A stretch of DNA of 64,000 nucleotides from CAVQJU01 sp963754955 (GTDB lineage Bacteria > Acidobacteriota > Vicinamibacteria > Vicinamibacterales > CAVVIG01). The DNA lies in assembly GCA_963754955.1 (NCBI GenBank), contig CAVWHY010000002.1, positions 60,708-124,707 on the forward strand, in the 5' to 3' direction. Both the position numbers and the translations under genes were made by a program. This document shows, piece after piece, positions 9,013-19,400 of the stretch. Below the pieces are notes generated by a model. That model did no database searches. It worked only from the letters and a program-made list of their open reading frames with translations, and had not been told where the DNA came from. The number at the start of each line of letters is the position of its first letter. Positions within the stretch are counted from its first letter, which is position 1.

Positions 9013-10471
9013 CAACCCCGAGAAATCGGGAAAGAAGGACACGTTCGTCACCGAGATCACACCGCGGTCGCAGGATTTTTCACGCTGGTATCTCGACGTC
9101 GTCCAGCGGGCCGAACTGGCCGACTATTCGCCCGTGAAGGGCTGCATGGTGATCCGCCCGTACGGCTACGCCATCTGGGAACTCCTGCAGCAGGCGCTCG
9201 ATTCGCGCATCAAGGCCACCGGGCATGTCAACGCGTATTTCCCGTTGTTCATCCCGAACAGCCTGCTGACGAAGGAGGCCGAGCACGTCGAAGGCTTCGC
9301 GCCGCAGGTGGCGTACGTGACCCACGGCGGCGGCGAGGAACTGGAAGAGAAGCTCGTCGTGCGGCCGACCTCGGAAGCGATCATCGGCACGATGTACGCG
9401 AAGTGGGTGCAGTCGTGGCGCGACCTGCCCATTCTCATCAACCAGTGGGCCAACGTCGTGCGATGGGAGAAGAAGACGTTTCCGTTCATCCGCACGACGG
9501 AGTTCCTCTGGCAGGAGGGCCACACCGCGCACGAAACGGCGGAAGAAGCCGAGGCCGAAACGCTCAAGATCCTCGACCTGTACGCGGAAGTCTGCGAGTC
9601 GGTGCTCGCGATGCCCGTGCTGAAAGGGCGCAAGTCGGACAGCGAGAAGTTTGCCGGCGCGCTGCGCACGTACTCGATCGAAGCGCTGATGGGGGACGGC
9701 CGCGCGCTGCAGGCGGGCACGTCGCACAACCTCGGCCAGAACTTCGCGAAGGCGTTCGAGATCACGTTCCAGGCCCGCGACAAGAGCGTCCAGCACGTCT
9801 GGGGCACGTCGTGGGGCGTGACGACGCGCCTCGTGGGCGGCATCATCATGGTCCACGGCGACGACAGCGGCCTCGTCCTGCCGCCGCGGATCGCGCCATA
9901 CCAGGTCGTAATCGTGCCGATCGGCCGCGACAACTGGCGGGAAACCGTGCTGCCGACCGCCGAAGCGATCCGGCGCCAACTGGTCGATGCCGGCGTCCGC
10001 GTCACGCTCGACGAACGAGACGAGCGCCCCGGCTGGAAATTCTCGGAATGGGAAATGCGCGGCGTACCGCTGCGGCTCGAGATCGGGCCCAAGGACATCG
10101 AGAAATCTCAGGTGCTGCTGGCCCGCCGCGATACGCGCGAGAAGCTCGGCGTGCCGATCGAGGGCCTGGCCTCCCGCGTCACAGAGCTGCTGAACGACAT
10201 TCAGCGGACGCTGTGGGAGCGCGCGGTCACCTTCCGCGACGAGCACACACAGCAGGCCGACACCTACGACACGTTCAAGCAGATGCTCGAGGGCCGGCCG
10301 GGGTTCGTCCTGGCGCCCTGGTGCGGTTCGGCTGCCTGCGAAGCGCAGATCAAGACCGACACGCAGGCGACGATTCGAAACATCCCCATGAACCCCCCGA
10401 AACCCGAGGGCTCGTGCGTGCGGTGTGATTCTCCGGCCGAGTTCGTCGTCCGTTTCGCGAAATCGTACTGA
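8990..10471 (+). CDS. proS: Prolyl-tRNA synthetase, type 3 (archaeal/eukaryote-like)
   Basis: This class II synthetase charges tRNA-Pro. The 493-residue length, the lack of the bacterial editing insertion and the Cys-containing C-terminal zinc-like domain (APWCGSAACE ... CVRCDSPAEF) mark the short archaeal-like form. Motif 2 (RWEKKTFPFIRTTEFLWQEGHTAH, shown here as its two ends RWEKK and QEGHTAH), motif 3 (VGGIIMVHGDDSGLVLPP) and the C-terminal tyrosine are visible. Its start lies within the last 23 bp of nadB in another frame, so the two are probably co-translated. The gene is intact. Confidence 0.96.
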   Translation: MAKNDKTDNPEKSGKKDTFVTEITPRSQDFSRWYLDVVQRAELADYSPVKGCMVIRPYGYAIWELLQQALDSRIKATGHVNAYFPLFIPNSLLTKEAEHVEGFAPQVAYVTHGGGEELEEKLVVRPTSEAIIGTMYAKWVQSWRDLPILINQWANVVRWEKKTFPFIRTTEFLWQEGHTAHETAEEAEAETLKILDLYAEVCESVLAMPVLKGRKSDSEKFAGALRTYSIEALMGDGRALQAGTSHNLGQNFAKAFEITFQARDKSVQHVWGTSWGVTTRLVGGIIMVHGDDSGLVLPPRIAPYQVVIVPIGRDNWRETVLPTAEAIRRQLVDAGVRVTLDERDERPGWKFSEWEMRGVPLRLEIGPKDIEKSQVLLARRDTREKLGVPIEGLASRVTELLNDIQRTLWERAVTFRDEHTQQADTYDTFKQMLEGRPGFVLAPWCGSAACEAQIKTDTQATIRNIPMNPPKPEGSCVRCDSPAEFVVRFAKSY

Positions 10472-10483
10472 GAATCAGATATG

Positions 10484-10537
10484 GTGCGGGGCTTCAGCCC
10501 CGCCGTGTCCGGCAGCCCTGAAGGCCTGCACTACTTG
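10484..10537. repeat. REP-like palindromic element, family 2, copy 1
   Basis: The element has two hairpin-forming halves: GTGCGGGGCTTCAGCCCCGC, then a CGTGTCCGGCA link and CCTGAAGGCCTGCACTACTTG. It is nearly the reverse complement of the element at 52238-52287. Its end CACTACTTG supplies the Lys-TAG end of the minus-strand HEAT gene. It lies between two converging genes and may also act as a transcription barrier. Confidence 0.85.
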
Positions 10538-11545
10538 CGCTGCGTCGGGAGCGCGCCCCAACGCTTCTCGATTTTCTTAATCACCCCGTGGCGCCGCGTG
10601 AGGCCTTCGCGTGCCACGATGGCCTGGAACGTGTCAGCGAGATGCTGGCGCCACCACGTGTCCTCGGCGCGCTCGTGCGCGGCGGCAATCGCTTCCAGGC
10701 ACGATGCATCGCCCGCAATCGAAAGCGCGGCCAGAAATTCGACAGGCAGGGGCGTTGATGCGGCTTCGAGCGCTTCTCGCAGGTCGTATAGGCCGACCCG
10801 GCTGCGAGCGCTTTGCCAGGGCGATGTGCGCGGTTCCCCGGGCCCGTGTCCACTCGCCGCGGGCGGCCGCCGGCGCCGCGGCTTCCCGCTCGCGAAGGCG
10901 TTCGATGATGCGATGGAGGGTCGGCAATGGCGCCGTGGTTCCCGCTGCCACAAGCAGCCGCCGCACCGTTTCCGGCTGATCGGGAAGCCCCGCCTCGGCC
11001 GCTTCACGCAGTTGATCCCCGGGCGGCGCCTCTGCCCGCCGACTGGCTGGACGACCTGACCCACCGATACGCTCCCGGATCGCGGCGCTCGGGTCTGCCG
11101 CGAGGGTTTCCCACAGGGGCTTCAGCGTCGCCGCTTTGAGATCGCTGACGGCCGAGATCGCGGCCAGCCGCACCGATTCTGGGCGCGCGCGGTCGAGTGC
11201 AATTGCGGTCAGCCGGTCGAGTATCGCTGGATCGCGCCGGCCCTTGAGGAACACCTGCGCGAGGGCCACGGCCGCTGCCGCGACGCCGGCGTCCGCGTCC
11301 ACCGCCGCCTGTAGCGCCACGTCCAGCGCCCGCTCGTCTGCGAGGGCCTCGAGGGCCCTGATGGCCGCCAGACGGGCGGTGACGCCGTTGTCGATGCGAC
11401 CAACGATGGCCACCAGGCTCTCCACGGCGCGGGGACCGATCACGGTCAGCCGGGCAATTGCGGCTTCGCGGGTGACCGCGCTTGGAGACGCCAGATCGGC
11501 CGTCAGCACGTCAATCGAGGCTGCGGACGACTTCCTGATGGGCAC
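10531..11545 (-). CDS. HEAT-repeat protein (frameshifted)
   Basis: This Ala/Leu-rich helical protein of about 337 residues has repeated segments such as TREAAIARLTVIGPRAVESLV, RLAAIRALEALAD and VRLAAISAVSDL, spaced about 30-40 residues apart as in HEAT/PBS-lyase scaffolds. No catalytic motif or signal peptide is visible, so a cytosolic protein-interaction role is inferred. A single shift near 10803 joins it to a helical C-terminal half ending at a stop inside the REP element. It is separated from the OmpA gene upstream by a terminator. Confidence 0.7.
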
Positions 11546-11561
11546 GCCTGATCAAAACACA

Positions 11562-11597
11562 AACGGCCAGCCTGTGCTCGTGCACAGGCCGGCCGTT
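11562..11597 (-). terminator. Intrinsic terminator after the OmpA-family gene
   Basis: A near-perfect hairpin (arms AACGGCCAGCCTGTGC and GCACAGGCCGGCCGTT, one mismatch) is followed on the minus strand by a T-rich stretch (TTGTGTTTTGAT). It sits 26 bp beyond the OmpA stop and just before the HEAT-repeat gene, so it should end OmpA transcription. Confidence 0.8.
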
Positions 11598-11622
11598 GGG
11601 TGAGAACGAGAGGATCGACGAG

Positions 11623-13336
11623 CTACTGAACGCTTACGGTGAGCGCGGCGCGGCGGTTCAACCGGCGCGTCTCCTCGCGCGAGTTGTCGTACTTCGGAGC
11701 TTCCTCACCGTAGCTGCGCGTCTGCATCCGGGCTGCCGGAACGCCTCGCGAGATGAGGTAGTCGCGCACGCTCGCCGCGCGGCGGTCGCCGAGCGCGAGG
11801 TTGTACTCCGCCGTGCCGATGCTGCAGGTGTGGCCTTCGATGACGATGTTACGGCCCGGGTTCGCCTGGAGCTTCGTGACCGCGTCGTCGAGGAGCCGAA
11901 GCGCCTCTGGACGCAGCGTCGAGCGGTCGAAGTCGAAGTAGACGTCGTCGAAGGTCAGCTGCGCGACCGGCGCCGGCCGGTTGACCTGGATGTTGACCGT
12001 ATCAGACGCGGTCTTGTTGTCGGTCGGGCACGTGACCGTCACGGTGACCGGAACGGCGCCTTCCTGGTTCGGGGCGGTGAACACCGTCTGGCGCGCGGTC
12101 GGGTTCGCGAACGTGCCGCTCGGCGCCGTCCAGCGGTATGTGACGGCGCAATTGATCGAGCTCGTCGCGACCGCAGTCACCGTCGAGGTCCGTCCGACTT
12201 CGACCGTCGTCGGCTCGGCCTGGGCGCGCACCGAGAGGTTGTGAGCCGGAGGCGGAGCCGGAGCCGGTGCCGGCGTCGGCGTGGGCGGCGGTGGTGGCGG
12301 CGGCACGTACTTCCGGACACCGGGGTGGTATCCGATCCGGACCTGCCAGTCCCAGTAGTCGCCGAACGGGAAGTCGTCCGATTCGGCGCGCCCTGTCGCG
12401 CGCTCCTGCGTGGGCACGTTCCAGCTCAGGCCGACGCCGACGAAGAATCCCTTGGGCGCCTGGTACGTCGCGCCAACGGTCGCGCGTGTGATGTTCTCCG
12501 TGTTCACGGTGAAGAGCGGCCGCGTTCCGTCGAAACCCGGCGGGAAGCCGGCGGCCGGACCCGTATAGCTGGCGGTGCTGCTGGAGTTGGCGATGCCGTT
12601 CAGTTCGGCCGTGACGCGCAACGGCTGCCGCGACGGGAAGCCGGCGCCGACGCCCCACCGGAACGCGCCGCCGGGAATGTCGAAGTCGTCGGGCTTGCCG
12701 CGGAACTCGTAGCCGGCATAACCGGACACTTCGGCTTTCGCCAGTTCCTTGCTTGCGATGAAGTCGACGAGGAAGTCGGCTTTTCCGGTGCCGATGCCGT
12801 CGTCGGAATTGGCCGTCGGCAGCTTCACCATGAACTTGACCGCCAGCGCAGCCGGTTTCGGCGTCGCCTGCGACCAGAAGTTGACCTTGGCGCCCAGGAA
12901 GACGTCGCCGAAATTATCGCCGGTCCACGTGGTGTGGACGCGGGGATACCGATCGACGAACCCGCCGTATGTCGGATCGGCGACAGAACAGCGGCCGGAC
13001 GTCGCGATCGATGCGCGTGTCGAACAGCACCGATCCGAAGATTTCGGCGCGTCCCTTGATGCCGTACGCGAACGTGCCGGAGAAGTCGCCGATGTTCGTG
13101 TAGCCCTGAACATAGTTCGTGCCCCGGCGGTAGCCGCTGACCGACCATTTGCCCGCGGGAAGTACCTCGGCTGTAGGCACGAACCACAGGCCGGTATCGC
13201 CGTAGAAGGTCGTCGTCGCCGGGCGTGTGTTATCTGTAGTTGTTGAGCTTGTCTGGCTGGTCTGTGCGCCGGCTGTCAGGGCCGTAAGCACGCAGAACAC
13301 GGCAGCGAGACTCAGCGAACGGAACGTTGTCGTCAT
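11623..13336 (-). CDS. OmpA-family outer-membrane porin with Ig/PKD-like domain (frameshifted)
   Basis: A signal peptide (...VFCVLTALTAGAQ) precedes a beta-barrel part of about 270 residues with alternating aromatic strands. A run of prolines (PPPPPPPTPTPAPAPAPPP) comes next, then a PKD/Ig-like domain (TVEVGRTSTVTAVATSS...YRWTAPSGTF). It ends in an OmpA/MotB peptidoglycan-binding domain (VYFDFDRSTLRPEA, IEGHTCSIGTAEYNLALGDRRA). The protein should tie the outer membrane to the cell wall. A shift near 12988 joins the N-terminus to the rest. The start is ATG 13336 ahead of the signal peptide. Confidence 0.86.
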
Positions 13337-13386
13337 AAGGGTGATCAGCCTTCCCGCATCAGGATAGGACGGATCCGGCGAAATTG

Positions 13387-14184
13387 CTAGCTGATTTCGC
13401 GTTTTGGAGTGACGATCCATGCAATCAGGATGCTCAGCGCGTAAAGGCCGAGCATCGGCGCCGCAAAGATCGTCTGCGTGATCATGTCGCCGCTGGGCGT
13501 GACGACGGCTGCGATGACGAAGATCGCGAGCACGGCGTACTTGGTATTGCGGAGCAGGAAACGCGCCGTGACCAGGCGCATCTTCGCGAGGAAGAACACC
13601 ACGGTCGGCATCTGGAACACCAGGCCCATACCGATCAGCATCTTCGTGTACAGGTCGAACACGTCCTCGAGCCTCGGCATGAAAATCAGGTCGGCCGTGT
13701 TGAAGCTCGCGAAGAACGTCATCATGAACGGGAAGATGATGTAGTGGTTGAACGCCGCGCCGCCGACGAACCCGATCGTCGACATCAGGACGAACGGCAC
13801 AGCGAACCGCTTCTCGTTCGCGTACAGCCCCGGGGCGATGAACAGCCACACCTGGTACATGATCCACGGCGACGCCAGCACGATGCCGACGATCAATCCG
13901 ATCTGCACGTAGAGCCCGAACGCTTCGCCGGGCTGCGTGTAAATCATCCGGCTGCCGGGCGGCAGCACGCGCCAGGTCGGCGTCAGGATGAAGTTGACGA
14001 TGGGATTGATGAAGAAAAAGCCGAGGCCCACGCCGACCGCGACGCCGAGCAGGGCCTGCACGATGCGTTTCCGGAGCTCGTCCAGATGCTCCAGAAACGA
14101 CATCTTGCCCCCAGCCTCTTCATCGTCTTCGAGATCGGGCTGGAGGGCCCCCGACTGAGGGCCTGGAAACTGCACTAAGGCCAC
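13387..14184 (-). CDS. tatC: Sec-independent translocase subunit TatC
   Basis: TatC is the multi-spanning membrane core of the twin-arginine export system and binds the twin-Arg signal. The family start MSFLEHLDELRKRI is preceded by an extra acidic stretch of 27 residues, and the true start may be 14103. Six hydrophobic segments and the conserved PGLYANEKR and VTPSGDMITQ motifs are visible. It follows tatA by 8 bp. No tatB is seen in the window. Confidence 0.95.
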   Translation of the reverse strand: MALVQFPGPQSGALQPDLEDDEEAGGKMSFLEHLDELRKRIVQALLGVAVGVGLGFFFINPIVNFILTPTWRVLPPGSRMIYTQPGEAFGLYVQIGLIVGIVLASPWIMYQVWLFIAPGLYANEKRFAVPFVLMSTIGFVGGAAFNHYIIFPFMMTFFASFNTADLIFMPRLEDVFDLYTKMLIGMGLVFQMPTVVFFLAKMRLVTARFLLRNTKYAVLAIFVIAAVVTPSGDMITQTIFAAPMLGLYALSILIAWIVTPKREIS

Positions 14185-14192
14185 GGAGGGGG

Positions 14193-14465
14193 CTAGGCGG
14201 TCTTATCAGCGTGCTGGGCGACGGGGTCCGCAGCCGGGTGCGAGTCGGGTGGGGCGGGCGTGACGGGCGCCGGCGTCGTCGTCCGCTGCTCCTCCATCCG
14301 GATTTCTTCTTCGAGCGTGCTCTTCAGCTCGTTCGAGGCTCGCTTGAATTCGGCGAGGCTCTTGCCGAGCGATTTGCCCAATTCAGGCAGCTTGCGGGGG
14401 CCGAAGATGATCAGCGCGATGACGAAAATCACGATGAGCTCCGGCATGCCAAGCGAACCAAACAT
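14193..14465 (-). CDS. tatA: Sec-independent translocase subunit TatA
   Basis: This 90-residue protein has one N-terminal membrane helix, then the hinge FGPRKLPELGKSLGKSL and an amphipathic and charged tail, as in TatA/E pore-forming subunits. ATG 14465 is preferred over the upstream GTG because it is preceded by an AGGAG ribosome-binding site and starts MFGSLGMPEL. It forms an operon with tatC. Confidence 0.93.
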   Translation of the reverse strand: MFGSLGMPELIVIFVIALIIFGPRKLPELGKSLGKSLAEFKRASNELKSTLEEEIRMEEQRTTTPAPVTPAPPDSHPAADPVAQHADKTA

Positions 14466-14486
14466 GGTGTTCTCCTGCTTTCCGCC

Positions 14487-14516
14487 ATTATAGGAACCGC
14501 GATGCAAACGGGTCAA
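14487..14516 (-). promoter_or_regulatory. Sigma-70-type promoter for tatA-tatC
   Basis: On the minus strand TTGACC is followed after 18 bp by TATAAT, which gives a strong-looking promoter with a start about 20 bp before the tatA ATG. The AGGAG ribosome site lies between. Confidence 0.7.
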
Positions 14517-14575
14517 GGAGTTCCGCCGCGAGCGGTACCCGGAAGTCGTTGCGCCTAAGGAAGTTATCTGCTAGC

Positions 14576-16201
14576 ATGCCTGACATGCGACGTTACCGCT
14601 CTCTGTCCATCGTCGTGTCCGCGATCGCCGTTTCCGCGCTGGTCGGCGGGTTCTTCGGCAAGAGCCTGCTCGCCGACGACAAGGTGCCGGATCACTACAA
14701 GGCGTTCACGGCCGCGCTGAGCGCCATCGAATCCGGCTACATCGACAAGATCGATTCGGATCGCCTGGTGTACGGCGCGGTGCGGGGCATGCTCTCGACG
14801 CTCGATCCGCACTCGAGCTTTTTCGATCCGCGCGAGTACGCGCAGATGCGCGAGCGGCAGGAAGGGCACTACTACGGCATCGGGATCCAGATCAGCGCGG
14901 TCGACGGCGACATCATCGCGCAGTTCGTGTTCGAGGGATCGCCGGCGTACAAGCAGGGCGTGCGGCAGGGCGACGTCATCGCGAACATCGCGGGCGAAGG
15001 CACGAAGGGCTGGAACACCGATCAGGCGATGAAGAAGCTTCGCGGCGCGCGCGGCACGCCGGTGCAGATTTCACTGCGCCGCCGCGGCTACGCGCAGGTC
15101 ATCAACGTGGAGCTCGTCCGCGACGAAATCACCATCCCCACCGTTCCCGCGTTCTTCATGATCGACGCGACGACGGGTTACGTGCAGCTGCGCGACTTCG
15201 GCGAGAACACCGATCGCGACTTGCGTCGCGCGCTGCAGGCGCTCGCGCCCAAAGGGATGCGCCGGCTGCTGCTCGACATCCGCAACAATCCGGGCGGGCC
15301 GCTCGACCAGGCCATCAAGGTCGTCAACGAGTTCATGCCGCGCGGCAAGATGATCGTCTACACACGAGGGCGCGTCTCCAACTCCGACCAGGATTATCGC
15401 GCGACCGAAGACGGTCAGTTCACCGACATCCCGATCGTCGTCATGGCGAACCGCAGCAGCGCGAGCGCGTCGGAGATCGTCACCGGCGCCCTGCAGGATC
15501 ACGACCGCGCCTACGTCGTCGGCGAAACGACGTTCGGCAAGGCGCTCGTGCAGTCCATCTACCGCATCAGCGGCGGGGCGGGCCTCGCGCTCACCACCGC
15601 GCACTACTACACCCCGAGCGGGCGGCTCATCCAGCGGCCGTGGGACGCGAGCTTCGACGAGTACCTCACGTACACGATGCGCGATCAGGACGCGAACAAG
15701 GCGCACAACCCGAGCGATCTGAAGCACACAGATGCGGGACGGCCGGTGTACAGCGGCGGCGGCATCGAGCCCGACAAGCGTGTGGCCGGCCCGCTTGAAG
15801 GGTTCGACCCGACGCGGTTCGGCAGGGGCCTGAGCGGTCGCGGATCGTTCGCCGCCTATGCGGCAAAGTTCACCGCCGAGGGCGACACGCGCGTGGCCCA
15901 GCCGTCGACCGGCCGCAAGACGGTCAAGCCAAACTTCGTCGTCGACGACGCGATGGTCGCGGACTTCCGCGAGCAGCTGAAAGCCGATCACGTCCGCATC
16001 GACGAGGAGGCGTTCAAGAAAGATCTGGAGTTCATCACGGCGATGCTTCGGTTCGAGATCGATCGCGCGTTGTTCGGCGTGGCTGAAGCACGCCGCCACC
16101 TGATCGAGGTCGATCCGCAGGCGCGCGTCGCCCTCACCATGTTCGGCGAGGCACAACGGTTGTCCGACTTGTCGCGGACGCCCGCCAAGGCCGCACACTA
16201 A
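14576..16201 (+). CDS. S41 C-terminal processing peptidase (CtpA/Tsp-like)
   Basis: This periplasmic serine protease degrades or trims proteins from their C-termini. An N-terminal membrane anchor or signal (SIVVSAIAVSALVGGFF) is followed by an S41 N-terminal helical part. A PDZ domain comes next (GIGIQISAVDGDIIAQFVFE), then the S41 catalytic core with the Ser in NRSSASASEIV (about residue 295) and the Lys in TFGKALVQ (about residue 321). The start could be ATG 14576 or ATG 14585. A TTGCGC-N17-TAGCAT pair would place the RNA start almost on the second of these. The C-terminal 130 residues after the core are family-variable. Confidence 0.92.
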   Translation: MPDMRRYRSLSIVVSAIAVSALVGGFFGKSLLADDKVPDHYKAFTAALSAIESGYIDKIDSDRLVYGAVRGMLSTLDPHSSFFDPREYAQMRERQEGHYYGIGIQISAVDGDIIAQFVFEGSPAYKQGVRQGDVIANIAGEGTKGWNTDQAMKKLRGARGTPVQISLRRRGYAQVINVELVRDEITIPTVPAFFMIDATTGYVQLRDFGENTDRDLRRALQALAPKGMRRLLLDIRNNPGGPLDQAIKVVNEFMPRGKMIVYTRGRVSNSDQDYRATEDGQFTDIPIVVMANRSSASASEIVTGALQDHDRAYVVGETTFGKALVQSIYRISGGAGLALTTAHYYTPSGRLIQRPWDASFDEYLTYTMRDQDANKAHNPSDLKHTDAGRPVYSGGGIEPDKRVAGPLEGFDPTRFGRGLSGRGSFAAYAAKFTAEGDTRVAQPSTGRKTVKPNFVVDDAMVADFREQLKADHVRIDEEAFKKDLEFITAMLRFEIDRALFGVAEARRHLIEVDPQARVALTMFGEAQRLSDLSRTPAKAAH

Positions 16202-16206
16202 GAGGT

Positions 16207-16258
16207 GTAGCGTCCGCCTTCAGGCGGACGTCGTCCGGCCGGCTGAAGCCGGCCGCTA
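16207..16258. repeat. REP-like palindromic element, family 1, copy 1
   Basis: There are two consecutive hairpins: GTAGCGTCCGCCTTCAGGCG-GACGTC and CCGGCCGGCTGAAGCCGGCC-GCTA. The same element recurs at 63844-63896, and its first half at 34833-34860. It lies just after the protease stop. Confidence 0.88.
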
Positions 16259-16278
16259 TGGTTCGTTCAGCAGAGCCG

Positions 16279-16330
16279 ATTGGGGCAAGTAACCACAACG
16301 AATAGGGCATCAGATTGCCCTTGCCCCAAT
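16279..16330. other. Nested inverted repeat upstream of smc
   Basis: Perfect 11-bp arms ATTGGGGCAAG and CTTGCCCCAAT enclose a smaller AGGGCA/TGCCCT stem that shares bases with the right arm, so the two structures exclude each other. The right arm overlaps the -35 element of the smc promoter, which suits an operator or a cruciform. Function is unknown. Confidence 0.6.
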
Positions 16331-16349
16331 ACATAGGCCTTGCTACACT
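16321..16349 (+). promoter_or_regulatory. Sigma-70-type promoter for smc
   Basis: TTGCCC and TACACT are separated by 17 bp. The predicted start would give a leader of about 130 nt before the smc ATG. Confidence 0.55.
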
Positions 16350-16360
16350 GGCGACCGCTT

Positions 16361-16394
16361 GGCGGCTCGGGGCCGCCTTCCGACTTTCGGAAGG
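16361..16394 (+). other. Two consecutive hairpins in the smc leader
   Basis: GGCGGCTCGGGGCCGCC and CCTTCCGACTTTCGGAAGG are adjacent, sharing a CC, and lie just after the predicted RNA start. No T-run follows, so they are more likely an RNA-stabilising or translational element than a terminator. Confidence 0.5.
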
Positions 16395-16487
16395 CGAAGT
16401 AGCCGCAGAATCGGTCGCGTTGTCATTCTGTCACCCAGCCAGATTTCCGCACATTGAGGCATCCGTGTCGATGCCGTGGTGTCCACC

Positions 16488-19400
16488 ATGCGTCTCGAAC
16501 GTCTAGAGATCAACGGGTTCAAATCGTTCTCCGATCGCTCGGAGCTGGCCTTCGACAAGGGCGTGACCGCCATCGTCGGCCCGAACGGGTGCGGCAAGAG
16601 CAACGTCGCCGACGCCATCACGTGGGTGATGGGCGAGCAGAGCGCCAAGAGCCTGCGCGGCGAGCGCATGGAAGACGTGCTCTTCAGCGGCAGCGATGCG
16701 CGCAAACCGACGGCGTCGGCCGAAGTCCGGCTGCGTTTCAGCGGCGTGCTGAAAAGCCTCACGGGGCCCGCGCTGCCAGGCCTCGACGATGCCGCCCCGC
16801 ACGAGAACGGACACGCCGGCAACGGTCACCACGGGAACGGCCATAACGGCAATGGCCACAACGGCAACGGGCATCACGGCAATGGGGCGAACGGCAACGG
16901 CCACGAACCGGTTCCCTTCGTCGCGACGCCGATCGCGCGCGAGGATGCGGTGCTCACGCGCGCGGAGGCCGAGGAGCTGATTCAGTCGGTGGCGCGCGAA
17001 GTGGAAGTGACGCGTCGTCTGTACCGATCGGGCGAGAGCGAGTACCTGATCGACGGCCAGGTCTGCCGCCTGCGCGACGTGCACGAACTGCTGATGGATA
17101 CGGGCCTCGGCGCGAAGGCCTATGCCATCATCGAGCAAGGCAAGATTGGCCTCATTCTGAGCTCGAGGCCGACCGATCGTCGCCAGCTGATCGAGGAAGC
17201 GGCCGGCGTGACCCGCTACAAGTCCCGGCGTCGCTCGGCGGAGCTCAAGCTCGAAGCGGCGCGTCAGAACCTGACGCGCATTGACGACATCGTGTTCGAG
17301 GTGGAAAAGCAGCGCGGGACGCTGAAGCGGCAGGCCGGCAAGGCGAAGCGGTACCAGAAGCTTCGCGACGAACTGCGGCGCTGCGAAAAGGTCCTCCTGG
17401 CGCGCAAGTATCGGCAGCTCGCCGAGACGATCGCGACGGCGCGCGCGCAGCTCTCGGAGGCCCGGGTGCGCGAGTCGGCCGCGACCGCGCAGGTCGCCGA
17501 AGTCGAATCCAACCTGAGCCGGCTGCGCATCGAGTTGGTCGAAGCCGAGTCGCATTCCACCTCCACGCGCGAGGCGGCCCATGCGTGCGAGCTGACCATC
17601 AACCGCCAGCAGCAGCAGATCGCGTTCGACGACGAGCAGGCCCGGACGCTCGACGCGCGCGTCGCGGCCGTCGTGGCCGAGGCGGCAGCGCTCGAGGCGC
17701 GCCGCGAGCCGGCTCGCGCCGCACTCGAGGCGCGGCGGGTGGCCGCGATCGACGCCAACGCCGAACGCGACCGCGCGGCGGCGATGCTCGCGGCCGGCTC
17801 CGACGCCTACGATTCGGCGCATCGCGAGATCGAAGGGCTCGAAGCGGACGTTGAAGCGGCGCGCAGCGAGGTGTTCTCCGCGATCAACTCCGCAACCGCC
17901 CTGCGACACGCGCTCGAACACGCGGCCGCCACGCGGGACCGAGTCGGCGAGACGCTCTCGAAGCTCGACGTCGAAACGAACGACGCGCGGCTCGAGTCGG
18001 ACCGCATCGGCGCGGAACGGGCCGCGGCGGCCGAAGCCCTCCGCCGGGCCCAGCAGTCCATCGAGGAGACGCGAATCGCGCGGACGGCGCGCGAATCCGA
18101 ACTGGCGAGCGCCCGCATCGAGCACGAATGGCGCGCGCGCATGGTTCGGTCCGGCGAACAGGAGCTGGCGGGCCTCGAAGCGCGCCTGAAATCGCTCGAG
18201 GAGCTCGAAGCCGCGCGCGCCGGGTACGGAGATGCCGCGCGCACGCTGCTGGCGCAGGCCAACGGCAAGGTCGGGCAGAAGGGCGCGGTGGCGGACTACC
18301 TCGAAGTGGATCACGGATACGAGCGGGCCGTCGAAGCCTGCCTCGCCGACCTGCTCCAGCACGTCATCGTCGAACGGCCCGAGCACGCGGTCGCAGGCTT
18401 TGGCCTTGTGCGCGAAGCATCGGCGGGCCGCTGTGGGTTCCTGATTGCCCCTCCGGAGGCGGAAGAAGCGGCCACAGCGCAGTGGGGCAGGGCAGACGCC
18501 GCGCCGCCCGAGGGCGTCGTGGCGCTGTCGTCGATCGTGCGGATCAGCGGCGCGTATGGGGGCGCGATTCAGCACGCAATCGGGGACGCGTGGATCGCCG
18601 ACTCGTACGAGCGCGCGGCTCAGAGCAGCGGCCTCACCGTGCTGCCTGTCGTGACGCCAGACGGCGACGTATTCCGCGGACCCAACCTGGTCTCGGGCGG
18701 ACTCCACGAGGCGGCCCGGGGCATTCTCGAGACGAAGGGCGAAATCAAGGAACTGCGCGGCCGGATTCAGGCTCAGCGCGAGACCCTCGCCGCCCTCGGG
18801 GCAGAAATCGCGGCGCTCGACGCCACGATTGCCCACGCGTCGAATGCGATCACCGCGCTGGCGGCGGAGCATCACAAGCAGGAAAAAGCGGTCGTGGCGC
18901 AGGAAGCCCAGCTCCAGCACGCCCAGGACGAGGCGAATCGCCTCATCCTGAAAAACGAGCAGCTCAGCCGCGAGCGCCGGCAGGCCGAAGAGGAGCGCGA
19001 GGCGATCGACCGCCGCCAGGGCGAAGCACGCGAGTCGATCGCGAAGCTTGAAAACGATCAGCGGGCCGCAGACGACCGGCTGACCGCGGCCCAGCGCAGC
19101 CTGTTCGAGGCCCGCGAGGCCGCCGAGGATCTCAGCCAACGCGCGGCCGAAGCCCGTGCGGCCCACGCGGCCCTCGTCGAACGCGCGGCCGCGCTGGCCG
19201 CTGAAGTCGAGCGCCTCGAGGAAGCCGGCGCCGAGCTCGAAGCGCGAGCCGGCGCGCTCGCCGCTGAGCGCGACGAAACGTACCGCCGCATCGACGAGCT
19301 GCACGCCGCGATCGCCGCCGGCAAGGCGACGCTCGACGCGAACGTGCGCGCGCTCGAGCAGCTGAAGCAGGACGTCCGTGACGCGGACGAAGCCGTCGCC

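Noticed and set aside
8990..10471. proS as a recent transfer from archaea because of its archaeal-type form
   Set aside because: Type 3 ProRS occurs widely in several bacterial phyla, and its base composition here looks like its neighbours.
11562..11597. Large inverted repeat as an attachment site or small RNA
   Set aside because: The hairpin followed by a T-rich tail just after the OmpA stop is fully explained as an intrinsic terminator.
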